Shown here one piece after another: positions 20,456 through 31,980 of a stretch of DNA of 64,000 nt. The stretch is from assembly GCA_022316685.1 (NCBI GenBank), contig JAKJHU010000378.1, positions 124,001 to 188,000 of the forward strand. Reading direction: 5' to 3'. Source of the DNA: Progne subis subis (lineage: Eukaryota; Chordata; Aves; Passeriformes; Hirundinidae). The notes under the pieces were generated by a model. The model ran no database searches and was not told where the DNA came from. It saw nothing but the letters and a program-made list of their open reading frames with translations. Made by a program: the position numbers and the translations under genes. How positions within the stretch are numbered: position 1 is the stretch's first letter; each line of letters begins with the position of its first letter.

Positions 20456-22899
20456 TCATTTTACTTTCAAGTCTCCTGGTGTTGAAATAATTTTCCAATC
20501 TTTATTGGGTATAGGTCCTTTTACCCTTGAAGCATGAGTCTAGCCTTTTTCTGACGTTCGAACTGTGATTTTGTCAGAGAGATTCCATTGTCCAACTCTT
20601 TTAGAGTTGCTCCTAGGTTTTTCATGGCTTCTCCTTCTGCTAAAGAAAAGTATGGTGTTTGATTTTGTGTTCCTGCTTCCTGAAAAGTCCTAATTACATT
20701 GCTGTTTTCCCTCTGGGCAGCTTTCTTAGCTTTATCATCAGCCAAATTGTTCTTCTTGTTTTAATGTCTCTCCCTCTCTATTGGCCTTTCACATGAACCA
20801 CTGCTATCTTTTTTGGACTCTTCAAATCTTTAAGTATCTGAATTATCAATCCTTGGTGCACTATTCCTTTTCTTTGGTTGTTTATAAGTCCCCTTTCTTT
20901 CCAAATTTTTCTAAATGCATGCACTACCCCAAAGGCATATTTTGAGTCGGTGTATATGGTCCCTTCTCGATCCTTTAATAACAGCAATGCACAGAATCAT
21001 GCATGGAGTTCACAGGCTTGTGCTGAGCAGGATGGGCTAAGGGGACCAGATTCTTTTACTTCCAGTTTTTCTCCACGAATTATGGCATACCCAGATTTCC
21101 TTCTTCTGTCTACCACTTGGGATGATACATCTATAAATAATTTTTCTCCTGTTTTTAATTCTTGTTCTCTTAAATCTGGGCATATTTTTGTTTGTAACTC
21201 TATGACCTCTGTGCAATCATGTATTAATCATGTATTAAATCAAGATAGCCTCATATTTTAATATTCTACTATCAGTTAACCATTTTTCAGCTTTTTTAGC
21301 AAGGATTCCCTTAATATTATGGGGGTGTACACTTCCAGTGGTGCCCCAAAGGTTACTTTTTGGGCTTCTTCTACGAACACAGCAGTGACTACCAGAGCTT
21401 GCAGTCATGTTGGCCAACTTTTACTAATTGGATCCAATAATTTGGAATAATATCCTACTGGCTTTTGGCTTCCTGCCCAACCTTGAGTCAATACTTCATA
21501 AATGGTTTGATCAACTGTATTAACAAATAATTGAAAAGGCTTGTCTAAATTGGGAACACTCAGTACAGGAGCATGCAGTATGACTTCTTTAACTTGCTCC
21601 AAATTTTCCTGATCCCTTTCAGTCCATTTCAAGCAATTGGTAGTTAATTTCTCATTTAGAAATTTTAATTTTCTACTAAACCCTTCTATCTCTTGCCTAC
21701 AATAACCCCAAAGACTCAAAACCTGCTTTATTTCTCTTTTAGACTTTGAGGATCCCATGTTCAATATTCCTGGAACCCTTTCAGGGTCTAGCTTTTTCTT
21801 TTGCTTACTAATCCAATGACCTAAATACTGCACTTCTGACTCTACAAACTGCAATTTTGACTTTGATATCTCCAGCCCATTTTCTCCCAGAAAATTTAGA
21901 AGCTTAATAGTACCCTTTCTCGTTTCCTCTTCAGATTCTCTTGCTACTAACAAATCATCTACATACTGCAGCAGCTTAATTCCTTTGGGTAACTCAAAGG
22001 ATTTCCAAAGATTTTCTAACGCCCTCCCAAAAAGATTGGGTGCCTCTGTAAAACCTTGCGGTAGCACCGTTCACCTGAATTGTTCTCTCCTACCTGTATC
22101 TGGGTCCTCCTACTCAAAGGCAATCCCTACTGCCCTCATCCAGAGGGCAAGTTCAAAAGGCATCCTTTAAATCCACGACACTGTACCAAATGTAATTAGG
22201 AGGTATCTGGCTTAGCTCCTCCTGGAAAGCGGGTAATGGTTCTTTGATTTACCGCTCTGAGATCCTGGACTAGTCGGTAGCTACCATCAGGCTTCTTTAC
22301 CGGCAGGATGGGGGTATGATGTGGTGACACACAGGACTCCAACACCCCCTGATGTACTGAATTCTCAACTACTGATTTCAGTCCCTTCCGACCTTCCAGT
22401 GATATCGGATATTGTTTTACTCCAATGGGGATTTCTGGGTTCTGTATTTCAACGCTAATGGGCTGAATGTTTAATTTTCCTACTTCACCAGTATACCACA
22501 CAGTGTCGCTAATCTCGAAATGATCTTCTTCAGTTAAAGAATAGATTTTAAGTTTTCTTTCACAAGGTGCTATTTTAATCCTCAAGGCTATTATCAAGTC
22601 CCCTCCTAATAAATTAATATCACCTCAGGTATTAATACCAAATCATTCAGTCCAAACTTTTCATCCAATTCAATCTGCACATTTTTATTTACAGGAACCT
22701 GAAAAACTTCTCCTTTAACCGCAATTCCTGGGACACGTTCATGACTTACTTCACATCCTTGTGGTAGTTTTCTTACTGTCGACCTAGTAGCTTCTGTGTC
22801 CACCAAAAATGTGATTTCTTCCTTTTGAGGACCTATTTTCAGTTTTATCAAGAGCTCTTCTAGGTGTTCAGTCCACATTAAATAGAGCCCCTGACCCCC
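20456..22899 (-). pseudogene. pol: ERV2 pol, integrase mostly deleted
   Basis: Protease (22878-22606) has VDTEA in place of the catalytic DTGA motif. RT lies in 22597-22196 and 22067-21405 with LPQGFTEAP and YVDDLL. RNase H follows (TIYTDSKYAFG at 20987-20778; tail 20745-20521). At about 20525 the frame jumps from the RNase H tether straight to the last residues of integrase (VKGPIPN ... PGDLKVK), ending at UGA 20458-20456. The equivalent tails in ERV1 and ERV3 are KGPVSK...PGDLKL and KGPVPP...PKDLKL. Almost all of the integrase core is therefore missing, with further stops and frameshifts elsewhere. Confidence 0.9.
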
Positions 22900-22902
22900 C
22901 TA
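22850..22902 (-). promoter_or_regulatory. ERV2 gag UAG readthrough signal with stem
   Basis: UAG at 22902-22900, 7-nt spacer, AGGGGCTC (22892-22885), 27-nt loop, GAGCTCTT (22857-22850). Eight pairs form with two G:U wobbles. The layout is identical to ERV1 and protease follows in the same frame. Confidence 0.75.
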
Positions 22903-24536
22903 GTCTTCTTGAAACATTTTCTCCTCTTGCTGCCTCTTTCTACAGAATTTTTGTAGATGTCCCCTTTTGTGGCAATAAAAACAAGTGGGTCCTGTACTTC
23001 TGGAGGTAGGACAAGAAGTTTGTAAGTGTCCTTTCTGGTGACAGGAAAACACTTGGGTCTCGTATCCCCAGAGGTGGGACCTGCCTTTTTCTGTTGTTTG
23101 TTCTTTCCTGAGCGCTTCTCTGTATTCATAGTTGTCTGTGTTTCCTTGACTGCTGCCATTAAAATCATGTGTATTTGTCTTTTGCCTCTCCTCATCTCTT
23201 CTCACATACACTTTCTGTGCTTCTCTTTAACAGTTCCTGAAGCCCCCTATCTGTGCCAATTTTCTACTTTTTCCAGCTTCTTCCTGATGTGCCCCCAGAA
23301 CTTAAGCTACAAATTGTGTTTTCAAAAGGACCTGTCCTGCTGCAGTATCAGGGTCTACACCTGAATATAACTGCAAGGCTTTTCTTAGTCTTTCTGACCA
23401 GTCTGCCAGGGGTTCATCCTTCCCTTGGTGCTCACTTAGAGCTTTCCTTATATTCTGCCCCTTGGGCACTGCTTCCCAGATTCCTCGGATTATCATCCAC
23501 CGGAGATCACTTATATTCTGCCTGTGTCTTTCATTCTGATTATTCCAACCTGGATCTTGCATAGGCCATTTCTGATCCCCCTGGTCTGGCCCCTGACATT
23601 CTGTATCCCAAACCCTCATTCCTGAATGTCTAATCATTTCTCTTTCTTCCATGGTAAACAAGATTCCTAAGATAGACGGCAGTTCCACCCAGGTGTATAT
23701 ATTCAGCCCCAAAATCTGATCTAATCTCCCTGCCACTCCAAGAGGATCCTCTAGCAGCCTTCCCATCTCCTTCTTAAACTCCCTAACATCCCCTGTGTTC
23801 AGGGGAACACTCACATCACCAATAGGTCTCTGTTCTGGGTTTGCCATTGGAACTTTTCTAAGCAGGTACAGTTCATCTTCCATTTTTGCTTCCCCATCCC
23901 CATCATCAACTTCTCCCCATCCCCTCCCCTCTAGTTCTATGTGCTACTGGCTCCTCCTGAATAGGGGGTGCGTTTGCATTTACAGGAGGTCCCTCAGGGG
24001 CTTGGGGTTGAACAGGCTGATTAGGTTGCCTATAAGGGCGTGGGAGGTGATCTAATGGATCCTTGGGCTTGTGTCTGTCTTTTTTGGCTGCTTGCCCTCT
24101 AGTTTGTAAAGGATAGAATGGAAAACCCTGCCGTCCTGCCTTCGAGCAACAAATTCACCCTTTCCCCTGGGAAGCCACAGAGCAGCATATTCGCTTTCTT
24201 CCTGATTAAAAGGTTCTTTTGAATTCACATTACAAATTCAAAGCCTGGCAAATCCAATCTTCAAAGGGCCCGGACTTTGGCCAATATAAGTTATCTTTCC
24301 CGAATCATTTCCTTTGTCCATTCAAACATACAATAATTAATCATTTTCTGCTTACTTTTTCCTCTTTGGGATTCCCATGCATCCCAGTATCATAACATCA
24401 TCCCTAGTGGACTGTCCTGAGGGATGCTCCCCTTCTGAGAACCCCCCTCACAGTTCCCAGGTATACCAGGCTCTTGTGAATTTCCTTCATAATTTGCAGC
24501 CCCTGGGTCTAAGGAGTTACTCTTTCTCGGACCCAT
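22900..24536 (-). pseudogene. gag: ERV2 gag
   Basis: The ATG at 24536 gives MGPRKS, a myristoylation-type start. Matrix (24536 to about 23890) is broken. Capsid is open at 23883-23302 with the major-homology-like DWSERLRKALQLYSG. Nucleocapsid (23211-22900) has two knuckle units: the first, VFSCHQKGHLQTSC, lacks its first cysteine; the second, CFYCHKRGHLQKFC, is intact. The gene ends at the readthrough UAG. Two knuckles are unusual for a gammaretrovirus-like element. Confidence 0.87.
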
Positions 24537-25727
24537 TTTTGGCGGCAACAAATCAAGAAATCTCTGGTTCCAGGAGAATCTTGGTCTCCCTCACTCACTT
24601 CGTGGTTCAGTCCTCTCACTTATTATTCTGTTGCACTATCTTGTCTTTTACCAAGTGTTTGCCTCATGCCTAATTCCAATCTTTCTCCCAATCTGTCTTC
24701 CCTGACTATATCCTTCTAGCCACTTTCCTCACAATCCCTCTTAGTCTCGTACTAAAGTTACCGAGTATTTTTCTTCTCAAAAAAATTGAACTTGACTCAA
24801 TTGCTCCCCTCCTTATTCACCTTGCCCAGTGATCAGATCACTCTCTTCTCCTTGAGGACCTTCCCCTGGGTTCTCGGGCTGGGACTCTCCCTGCCAGTCC
24901 CTTCCAGGGAACTCTTGTAGCTGGTTCCATTCTCCGCACCGGGCGGACACCTGCCTCTGGCTGGCTCAGATCTGCACAGCTACAAGTTGTTCCCAGTTCA
25001 GATAGGCACGCAGGTTATCTTTACCTGCTGGTTCGGCTTATCAGCAGCAGCTGGACTAAATAATGTTGTGACAGTGACGGCAGCAGAAAAGGATGGCTCT
25101 CAGCTTAGCAGGTTAAAAGATGTTTATTCAGGCCGAGCTGCGGGAAGTCCTCAGCTGGTCCAAACCTCAGGCCAGAGAGGCCAGAGAGCGAGAGCAGAGA
25201 GCTTGAATCTCTCTCCGCCACCTTTTAACTGGGGGAGGGGTTCCAGGAGGATACAACAAGACAACAAATCAGGGGATTCAGGAGGTAACAAGGTGTGCCC
25301 TCAGGGAACCTCACTCATTCTCTCTTTTCACTTCCCTCCTTTCCCAGCTGGTCTCCTCACAGAGAGCTGAAAACGCGGTACTGCGATGTTTGCACTTGCT
25401 TTGGGGGTCTGGGCTACCAGTCCCCATTTTAGATATTCTGCACACACACAAACATACAGCTGCCTGCCTGCCCAACCCCGAGATACTTACACTGTCCATT
25501 TTCCCACACGGTTCTTGTGCACAAGACATTTTACAGGCACCTTTACCTTTAGCTGACACTCCAATGGCAGTGTTGGTGCGTGCCTCCTATTGCTGGCTTC
25601 CTTTGCTTATGAATTATCGTAATTGGAACTCCTTCTCCAAGGGAGCCTGGTCTAACCTCGGGACCACCTTAAAAGACCTGGTGGGGAGCTCCTTCCCGAG
25701 ACTAGCCGTCCTTCCCCAGGCTGGAGT
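24537..25727 (-). other. ERV2 5' leader
   Basis: About 1.2 kb between gag and the primer site, long for a leader. It holds no convincing ORF. It may contain an insertion or a decayed 5' ORF, but none was recognised. Confidence 0.6.
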
Positions 25728-25745
25728 TCCTGGGTTTCAGCACCA
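25728..25745 (-). other. ERV2 primer binding site, tRNA-Phe type
   Basis: The minus strand reads TGGTGCTGAAACCCAGGA, three bases from the LTR. The tRNA-Phe complement is TGGTGCCGAAACCCGGGA, so 16 of 18 match. Both differences can be explained by C-to-T or G-to-A decay. Confidence 0.75.
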
Positions 25746-25748
25746 AAT

Positions 25749-26599
25749 TGTTATAAATGAAGCTCTATATGTCTTTTTTAATAAGCAACGAAGTTGAATT
25801 TATCAGCAATGCAATTTTATTTAAGTAGCATTTTATAATCAAGCATATACAAAAAATTTGGCAGTGATTAATTAAAGATAAGTACTGTTTCGGATAAAGC
25901 ATAAGCAAAAACTGACCAGGGTATGGAGGGGGTTTCTCACCCTACCTCAATGTACAAAACAAAGTAATTCCAACTTAAATTTATATACTGTATGCTAATA
26001 CATATTCATTAATATTTCTGTGAAATCTTCTCCTATTTTTAATTTGTAAAATCTACGTCACTGTACTCCTTAGCACATGCTCCACTTGTTGTTAGGGCGT
26101 CTTCTTGGCTTTTTGGTGGTCTTCTTCAGAGGAAGGCTCATCATCTTCCTCTCGTCCTATGAATAACCTTACTGGTTGTGCGTGTGCACTCTGAGTTTTG
26201 TGATATACATAACTAAGCATTTTGTTCCAAAAAGTAATTATTTCATGGTTCAAACCACCACCCAAACTCCCTACCTTGGAATAGTCCCAACTCTGTCCAT
26301 CTCAAGGCCAGTTCTATCTTAAGACATCCTGTATCCCATCACATCTGCCAAGGGCCCATCTCCCGACCTTGGAGTAGTCCCAGCTTTGGCCAATCCAGCT
26401 TTGAAACTCTTGCTTATCTCAAAGTGCATCCTGTATCTTATTTTTCTCATGTAGCATCTGCCAAGGGGCCCATCTGCTTTGTAACACTAATCACATCTAC
26501 TTTTTCCTTTACTAGTTTATAAGAAACCTTTCTAAGATATATATATTTCCAAAATATTGATAGGATTACAATTAGCATAATTAATTTTCATTTAGTACA
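25749..26599 (-). repeat. ERV2 5' LTR
   Basis: An 851-bp LTR, starting TGTACTAAATG and ending ...TATAACA on the minus strand. A TATA box (TATATAAA, 25987-25980) precedes AATAAA near 25825. Confidence 0.92.
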
Positions 26600-26734
26600 T
26601 CTTTATATATTGATATCAGCAATGTCCGATTGATATTGATCCTCAGCACATTAAATGCAAAGCTAATTTAATATGAAAATCAAGACCCTTCATGGCTGTT
26701 GATACATCAGCTTTGTCCCCACCCCTGTCCACTA

Positions 26735-27085
26735 TTTCCATTATCCAACCCCTGGCACTCCTGTGGATCAGGAAAAGTGTGGCCAAGCAGGAGAAGGGCA
26801 GTGATCCTTCCCCTGTGCTCGGCACTGGTTGGGCAGCACCTCGAGTGCTTGGGTCCAGTTCTGGGCACCCCAATTTAACTAAGGACATGGAGGGGCTGGA
26901 GTAGTGTCCATAGAAGGGGAAACAAGGCTGGTGAGGGGTCTGGAACACAAGTCCTGTGAGGAGTGACTGAGGGAGCTGGGGTTGTTTATCCTGGAGAAGA
27001 GGAGGTTCAGGGGAGACAAGGCAGTGTCAGGGCACAGGTTGGACAAGGTCTTTTCCAACCTGGCTGATTCTGTGACTCTCTGAAA
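26735..27085 (+). repeat. CR1 LINE 3' end
   Basis: The stretch runs from the decayed ORF2 C terminus (CAGCACCTCGAGTGCTTGGG, GGGTCTGGAACACAAGTCC, TTGTTTATCCTGGAGAAGAG) to the terminal TTCCAACCTGGCTGATTCTG. It is a 5'-truncated CR1, the usual form in birds. Confidence 0.85.
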
Positions 27086-28661
27086 CCACCCTTGCAGCAG
27101 TTGCAGGATGAGCCCTGGGCCTCCTCTCCAGAAGCTCCAGCAGCCCAGGTCCCTCAGCTTCTCCTCACAGCCCCAAAGCCCATCCTGTCAGTCCTGCAGA
27201 GCCTCTGCAGCTCCTCCTCCTTGCCCAGAACAGGGAGCCCCACAGCCAGACACAGCAGCCCAGATGTGCTGCCCTGGTCTGTGGTGCCTCTGTCAAGGGA
27301 GCAGCACGAGGCACTGCAGGAGGCTGCAGACAATTCCTGAAGCACTTGGAGGATGATCCTGCTCCCCAAGGGATGTCCCATGGTGCCAAGTCAGGAACAG
27401 AAATGGGGAGTGAGGCCAGGGAGGAAAGGGCAACCCGGGATGGGCTGTTTGAAGGGGAGGGTATGAGGGTGGGCAATAGGAAGAAATTTGTAACAGGAAG
27501 AGGAAAGAAAGTGAAGGTGAAGCAAAGGAAGTGCTCAGGGCAGTTTGGGGGTGGCTGCCAGGCAGCCCTGGCTCTGAGCAACAACGTCTGTAGTGGCACA
27601 GGAAACTCACAGCTCATGGGAACAAATTTTCTGGATGACTTCAGAGGCCACCACAAACCTGAGTGGTTTCCCTGCTGTCCCCCAGCCCTTCCTGGCCCCA
27701 GGGGCTGATGGCATTTGTGCTCCAACAGGTTGATCTCCCCACACCAACACCATGGGGGTGCTCACGCCTGCTCTGGGCAGTACAAACAGGGGCTCCTGAG
27801 CCAGTGCTGCCGTGTCTGTGCCTGCAAGGATGCGGCACCTGTGTGAGCTGGGGGAGAGGCCAGGGCTGCAGAGGAGGGATGTTGTTGGCAGGTGCATGAG
27901 GACGCTCTGGGATGCTGCCCTGAGGTGTCCAGCGCAGTGGGGATGGATCAGCCCCTGCTCTGCTGCTCCTTCCCATCTCCCCCAGGCACCTTGCAGAGCC
28001 CCAGCCATGCTGTTTGCCCCCAGCCTGCCCACGGCCACCCTGGGGCTGCTCACGGGGCTTTTCTCTGCTGAGCATTGGCCTGGGCGTGTTCTGGAGAGAG
28101 CCTGGGCAAGGAGCCTGGAGCCCCCAGGCCCTGCCCTGAGGCGTCAGCGCTGCCCCAGCAGTGCCCATGGCCTGTCCCTGCTGCAGCCCCGGCACTGCCA
28201 CCCCCAGCACTGTGCCCGGCCCTGAGAGCACTCAGGCCCTACAGCAACACCAGAGCCAGGAGGGCAGCGGGGCAGGGGCATGGGAGCAGCACTGGCAGCA
28301 CCAAGTGCTGCTGCTCCTGGGCACAGCTGCTGTGCCAGCACTGATCTGCCCCAGCTCTGCACACAGACATTGCTGCTGCAGCTCCAGAGGAGGGAACAAA
28401 AGGGGGATCTCTGCAGAAAACTTGGCTGGGAGATCCTTTAGTTCCTTTAAAGCTACCAAGATCACATCCCCTCATTGACACAGTCTGTGACCACAGGGAA
28501 GGCGGAGAGAAACAAAATGAGAAATGGCACAAAGATTGACATATCTTTGTGGAGAAGATTAATTAAGAATAAACAAGGAAAAAGACCCTCCAAACTGAAA
28601 CCAACAAGAAGTATCAAATATAACTTTTATTACAAGTGATTTTCAGAAGTTGGCCAGCAGT

Positions 28662-29596
28662 TTAATGTTCCTGAAACCATCCAGTCATCAGTCTCCACAC
28701 TGCAGCCTTGAGCTCCTGGTTCCTCAGGCTGTAGATGAGGGGGTTCAGGGCTGGAGGCACCACTGAGTACAGAACTGACAGGGCCAGATCCAGGGATGGG
28801 GAGGAGATGGAGGGGGGCTTCATATGGGCAAACATGACAGTGCTGAGGAACAAGGAGACCACAACCAGGTGAGGGAGGCAGGTGGAAAAGGCTTTGTGCT
28901 GTCCCTGCTCAGAGGGGATCCTCAGCACAGCCCTGAAGATCTGCACATAGGAGAAAACAATGAACACAAAACAACCAATTGCTAAACAGGCACTAACAGC
29001 CAGAAGCCCAAGTTCCCTGAGGTAGGATTTTGAGCAGGAGAGCTTGAGGATGTGTGGGATTTCACAGAAGAACTGTCCCAGGGCATTGCCATGGCACAGG
29101 GGCAGGGAAAATGTATTGGCCGTGTGCAGCAGTGAATAGAGAAAGGCACTGGCCCAGGCAGCTGCTGCCATGTGGGCACAAGCTCTGCTGCCCAGGAGGG
29201 TCCCGTAGTGCAGGGGTTTGCAGATGGACACGTAGCGGTCATAGCACATGATGGTCAGGAGAGGAAACCTCTGTTGTAGCACAGAAAACAACGAAAAAGG
29301 CTTGGGCAGCACATCCTGTGTAGGAGATGTTCCTGGTGTCCCAGAGGGAATTGTGCATGGCTTTGGGGACAGTGGTGAGGATGGAGCCCAGGTCGGTGAG
29401 GGCCAGGTTGAGCAGGAAGAAGAACATGGGCGTGTGCAGGAGGTGGCCGCAGGCTACGGCGCTGATGATGAGGCCGTTGGCCAGGAGGGCAGCCAGGGAG
29501 ATGCCCAGGAAGAGGCAGAAGTGCAGGAGCTGCAGCTGCCGCGTGTCCTGCCAAGTGCAGCAGGAGGAAGTGGCTGATGGAGCTGCTGTTGGACAT
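28662..29596 (-). pseudogene. Olfactory receptor pseudogene, family 14-like, copy 1
   Basis: A single-exon class A odorant receptor. The start is the ATG at 29596 (MSNSSSISHFLLL). TM2 has PMFFFLLNLALTDLG, TM3 CYDRYVSICKPLHY, TM6 KAFSTCLPHL and TM7 PALNPLIYSLRN, all diagnostic of olfactory receptors. Total length of about 310 codons is normal. Two frame breaks kill it: one near 29550 (GTGTCCTGCCAAGTG, where copy 2 has one base fewer) and one near 29260 before the TM3 motif. The sequence class matches the bird-expanded OR14-like (gamma-c) group; that subfamily call is from recall. Its N-terminal asparagine is in a glycosylation-type NSS site. Confidence 0.9.
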
Positions 29597-31257
29597 TTGC
29601 GCCTGCTGGACATGGAGATCTGTAAAAAAAGGAATCATGAAATAGTTCAGTTTGGAGAGGACTTTCAATATCCCAGCACATTTCAGTGGCACTTTCCCCC
29701 CACTGCCTGCCCAGGGCTCTGCTGCCTGGAGCTGTCCCTGCCTGCAGCTGCTTCCCTGTGCCCAGGGCTGGGCCCTGCCAATGCTGCCAGAGCCCAGCCC
29801 AGCCCTGGGGGCTCAGCTCTGCCCTGCAGAGCCCTCCCAGCTCAGGCACTGCCCAGGAGCAGCTCTGGCTCTGCAGGCTCTGATGGCAACGTCAGAGCAA
29901 CCCTGAGGAGGCTGGAAAAGTGACACTGGTGCTGCCTGCAAGGGACCCTCTGCTGATTTCTGTCACTGCCTGGTTTATTAAGGTCTGAGAGAAATTTGTT
30001 TTATTTTTCTCAACTTGAATTGAGGGATGAATATCTATGTGCAATTTCCCATCCAGGCAACACAGAGCAGTAGATTAATAGAACAGGATAATTCCCTTTT
30101 ATGCAGCCCCTGCTTTGCTGTGCTCCCTGTATAATCTTCCTGGAAATGTTCTGCAGTTTAATGTCATGCTGGGAGGAGTCAGCACACAAAGGAGAACACT
30201 TCCCATGCCTTACCAGCTGTCTCCTTCCACCCAGATCTTGTCCCCAGTGCTGGCAGCAGCTCCCAGGGCTGGCTGAGAGCTGTCCCTGGCAGGCAGCAGA
30301 GTCCCTGGCCCAGCACAGCGCCCTGGGCTGCAGGACCCTGCTCTGCAGGACAGCCCTGGGCACCCCTGGCTGCTCTCCACAAGAGATAATCAGAGAATGT
30401 ACTCACAGAGTCTGTAGGCATTGGGATGTTGCAGCTTTAGGAGATCCCTGCAGGAGCTGCAGCTGCCTTGTCCTGCAGCCAGAGGTTCCTGTGTCAAGGG
30501 CTGGGAGTGATTCTCCCGCAGTCACTTCTCAGCTCCTTCCCAGCCCTGAGTGATTGCAGCTCTCTGTGCCTGTGTGCTGTGCCCAGGGTGGCTGCAGGCA
30601 GTGCTCCATCCCTGCTGGGCTGGGAGAAGAGTTGCTCATCAAGAGAGATGTGCTTTTTGAAGCTCCTCTTGGCTTGCCAGGAGCTGCCTCTGTGCCAGGA
30701 GCCCAGCCCAGCTCAGCAGCACAGACCAGCACAAGGACTTTAATGACCCTCTCGGGCTTTGTGCTCGAGGCCCTGAACATCAGTCCCCTGAGAGGTAGCT
30801 GAAGAAACCTCTCAAGAAATTCCAAGTTAGAACCAATCTCCAAAGTTTCTTGAAGTTTGAATGGGTCCCACTGAGGGACAGGACAGAGAAAGTGTCCCCA
30901 GGCCCCAGGCAGAGCAGAGAACTGGAGGCAGTGATGACAGGTGGGGACAAAGAGAAGCCAAGTCCTTGGTGTCCTGGGGCACAGCAGCCTCTGTGCCACC
31001 AAGGGCTGTGAGGAGACACCTTGTCCCTGAGCCCTGGGGCCTCCTGGCACAGCCCCAGCAAGGCTGGGCACTGTCAGCCCCTTGTGCTGCCCTCAGCATC
31101 CCCCTCACATCCCAGTGGCCTCAAGGATGTGCTGGAAGGAGTCCCTGGGGAGCCTTGGTCAGCAAGTGGCCCTGGGGGGCTCCTGAATGCTGCCAGGAGG
31201 AGCATTCAAAGGTCTTTGGTTTTGGTTTTGCTTTTTCCTGGGAGCCTTTGAGAGGTT

Positions 31258-31980
31258 TGTGCAATCATGGCCTCCAATTATCTGCTTTAATTAGTCCCTT
31301 GAGAGGCTTTGTCAGGAACAACACTCAGTGGGGCTCATTAATGCTTCAAGGTACTTCAGTTCTTTTAAGGTACTTGGTGTTTCCCTTTTAAAATTGTTAT
31401 CATGGCCTCAGTTATCTACTTTAATTAGTCCTTGGGATTCTTAGTAAAATAATCAGTGAAGGGCTCATTAATACTTCAGGATGCTCAGAATTTATTAAGG
31501 AACTTCTTTTTGACACTGAGTCTGAGAGGTTTGTGCAATCATGCCTCCAATTATCTGCTTTAATTAGTCCCTTGAGATTCTTAGCCAGTTACCACACTCA
31601 GTGGGGACTCATTAATGCTTCAAGGTACTCAGGGGTAATTTAAGTACTTCTTTGAGGCACCAAGTCTCTGAGAGGTTTTTGTGCAATCATGGCCCCCAAT
31701 TATCTGCTCTAATGAGTCCCTTGAGAGCTTTGCATTGACGCTCAGTGAGGTTCATTAATACTTTGAGATACTCAAGGTGTTTAAGGTACCTTGGAATTTC
31801 CTTCCCTCACTGAGTTTCTGAGAGGTTTTTGTGCAATCCTGGCCTCCATTTTTATCCTTCATGAACTCCATGGGAGCCTGTGTTGGGGATGGACCTCTGT
31901 GGGACCCACTTGATGCATCGAGACACTTTGGGTTTTCTTCTGACTTTGAGCTCCTGGAAAGGTTTGTGCAATCTCCTCTC
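31258..31980 (+). repeat. Tandem repeat, unit about 135-150 bp
   Basis: Five successive units start with TTGTGCAATCATGGCCTCCA or a variant at about 31258, 31396, 31531, 31679 and 31829, and a sixth partial start lies at 31963. Each continues with TTATCTGCTTTAATTAGTCC, a CTCATTAATGCTTCAAGG segment and CTGAGAGGTT. Units are diverged and no ORF spans them. Confidence 0.85.

Larger units (their letters stand above)
15813..26599 (-). mobile_element. ERV2: old gammaretrovirus-like provirus
   Basis: The minus-strand order is 5' LTR (25749-26599), primer site, gag, pol, extra ORFs, env, polypurine tract, 3' LTR (15813-16632). The two LTRs differ by roughly a tenth with several indels, so the insertion is old. 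Every gene is broken and most of integrase is deleted. Two traits set it apart from ERV1: a tRNA-Phe-type primer site and a second, degenerate nucleocapsid knuckle. No target duplication is visible; the left flank is a GA microsatellite while the right flank matches a host repeat seen again near 46430. Confidence 0.93.
26600..30965 (+). repeat. Segmental duplication, copy 1 (olfactory-receptor unit)
   Basis: This stretch matches 46430-52075 through an AT-rich start (TTGATATCAGCA...), a CR1 3' end, a GC-rich spacer, the receptor pseudogene and its upstream region as far as TGATGACAGGTGG. By eye the identity is well above 85% over long runs. Compared with copy 2 it lacks the 38-bp minisatellite and one of the two CR1 pieces. 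Confidence 0.85.

Noticed and set aside
27165..28231. ORFs of 150-200 codons in the duplicated spacer
   Set aside because: Frames are not preserved in the same way among the three copies of the spacer, and there is no recognisable domain.
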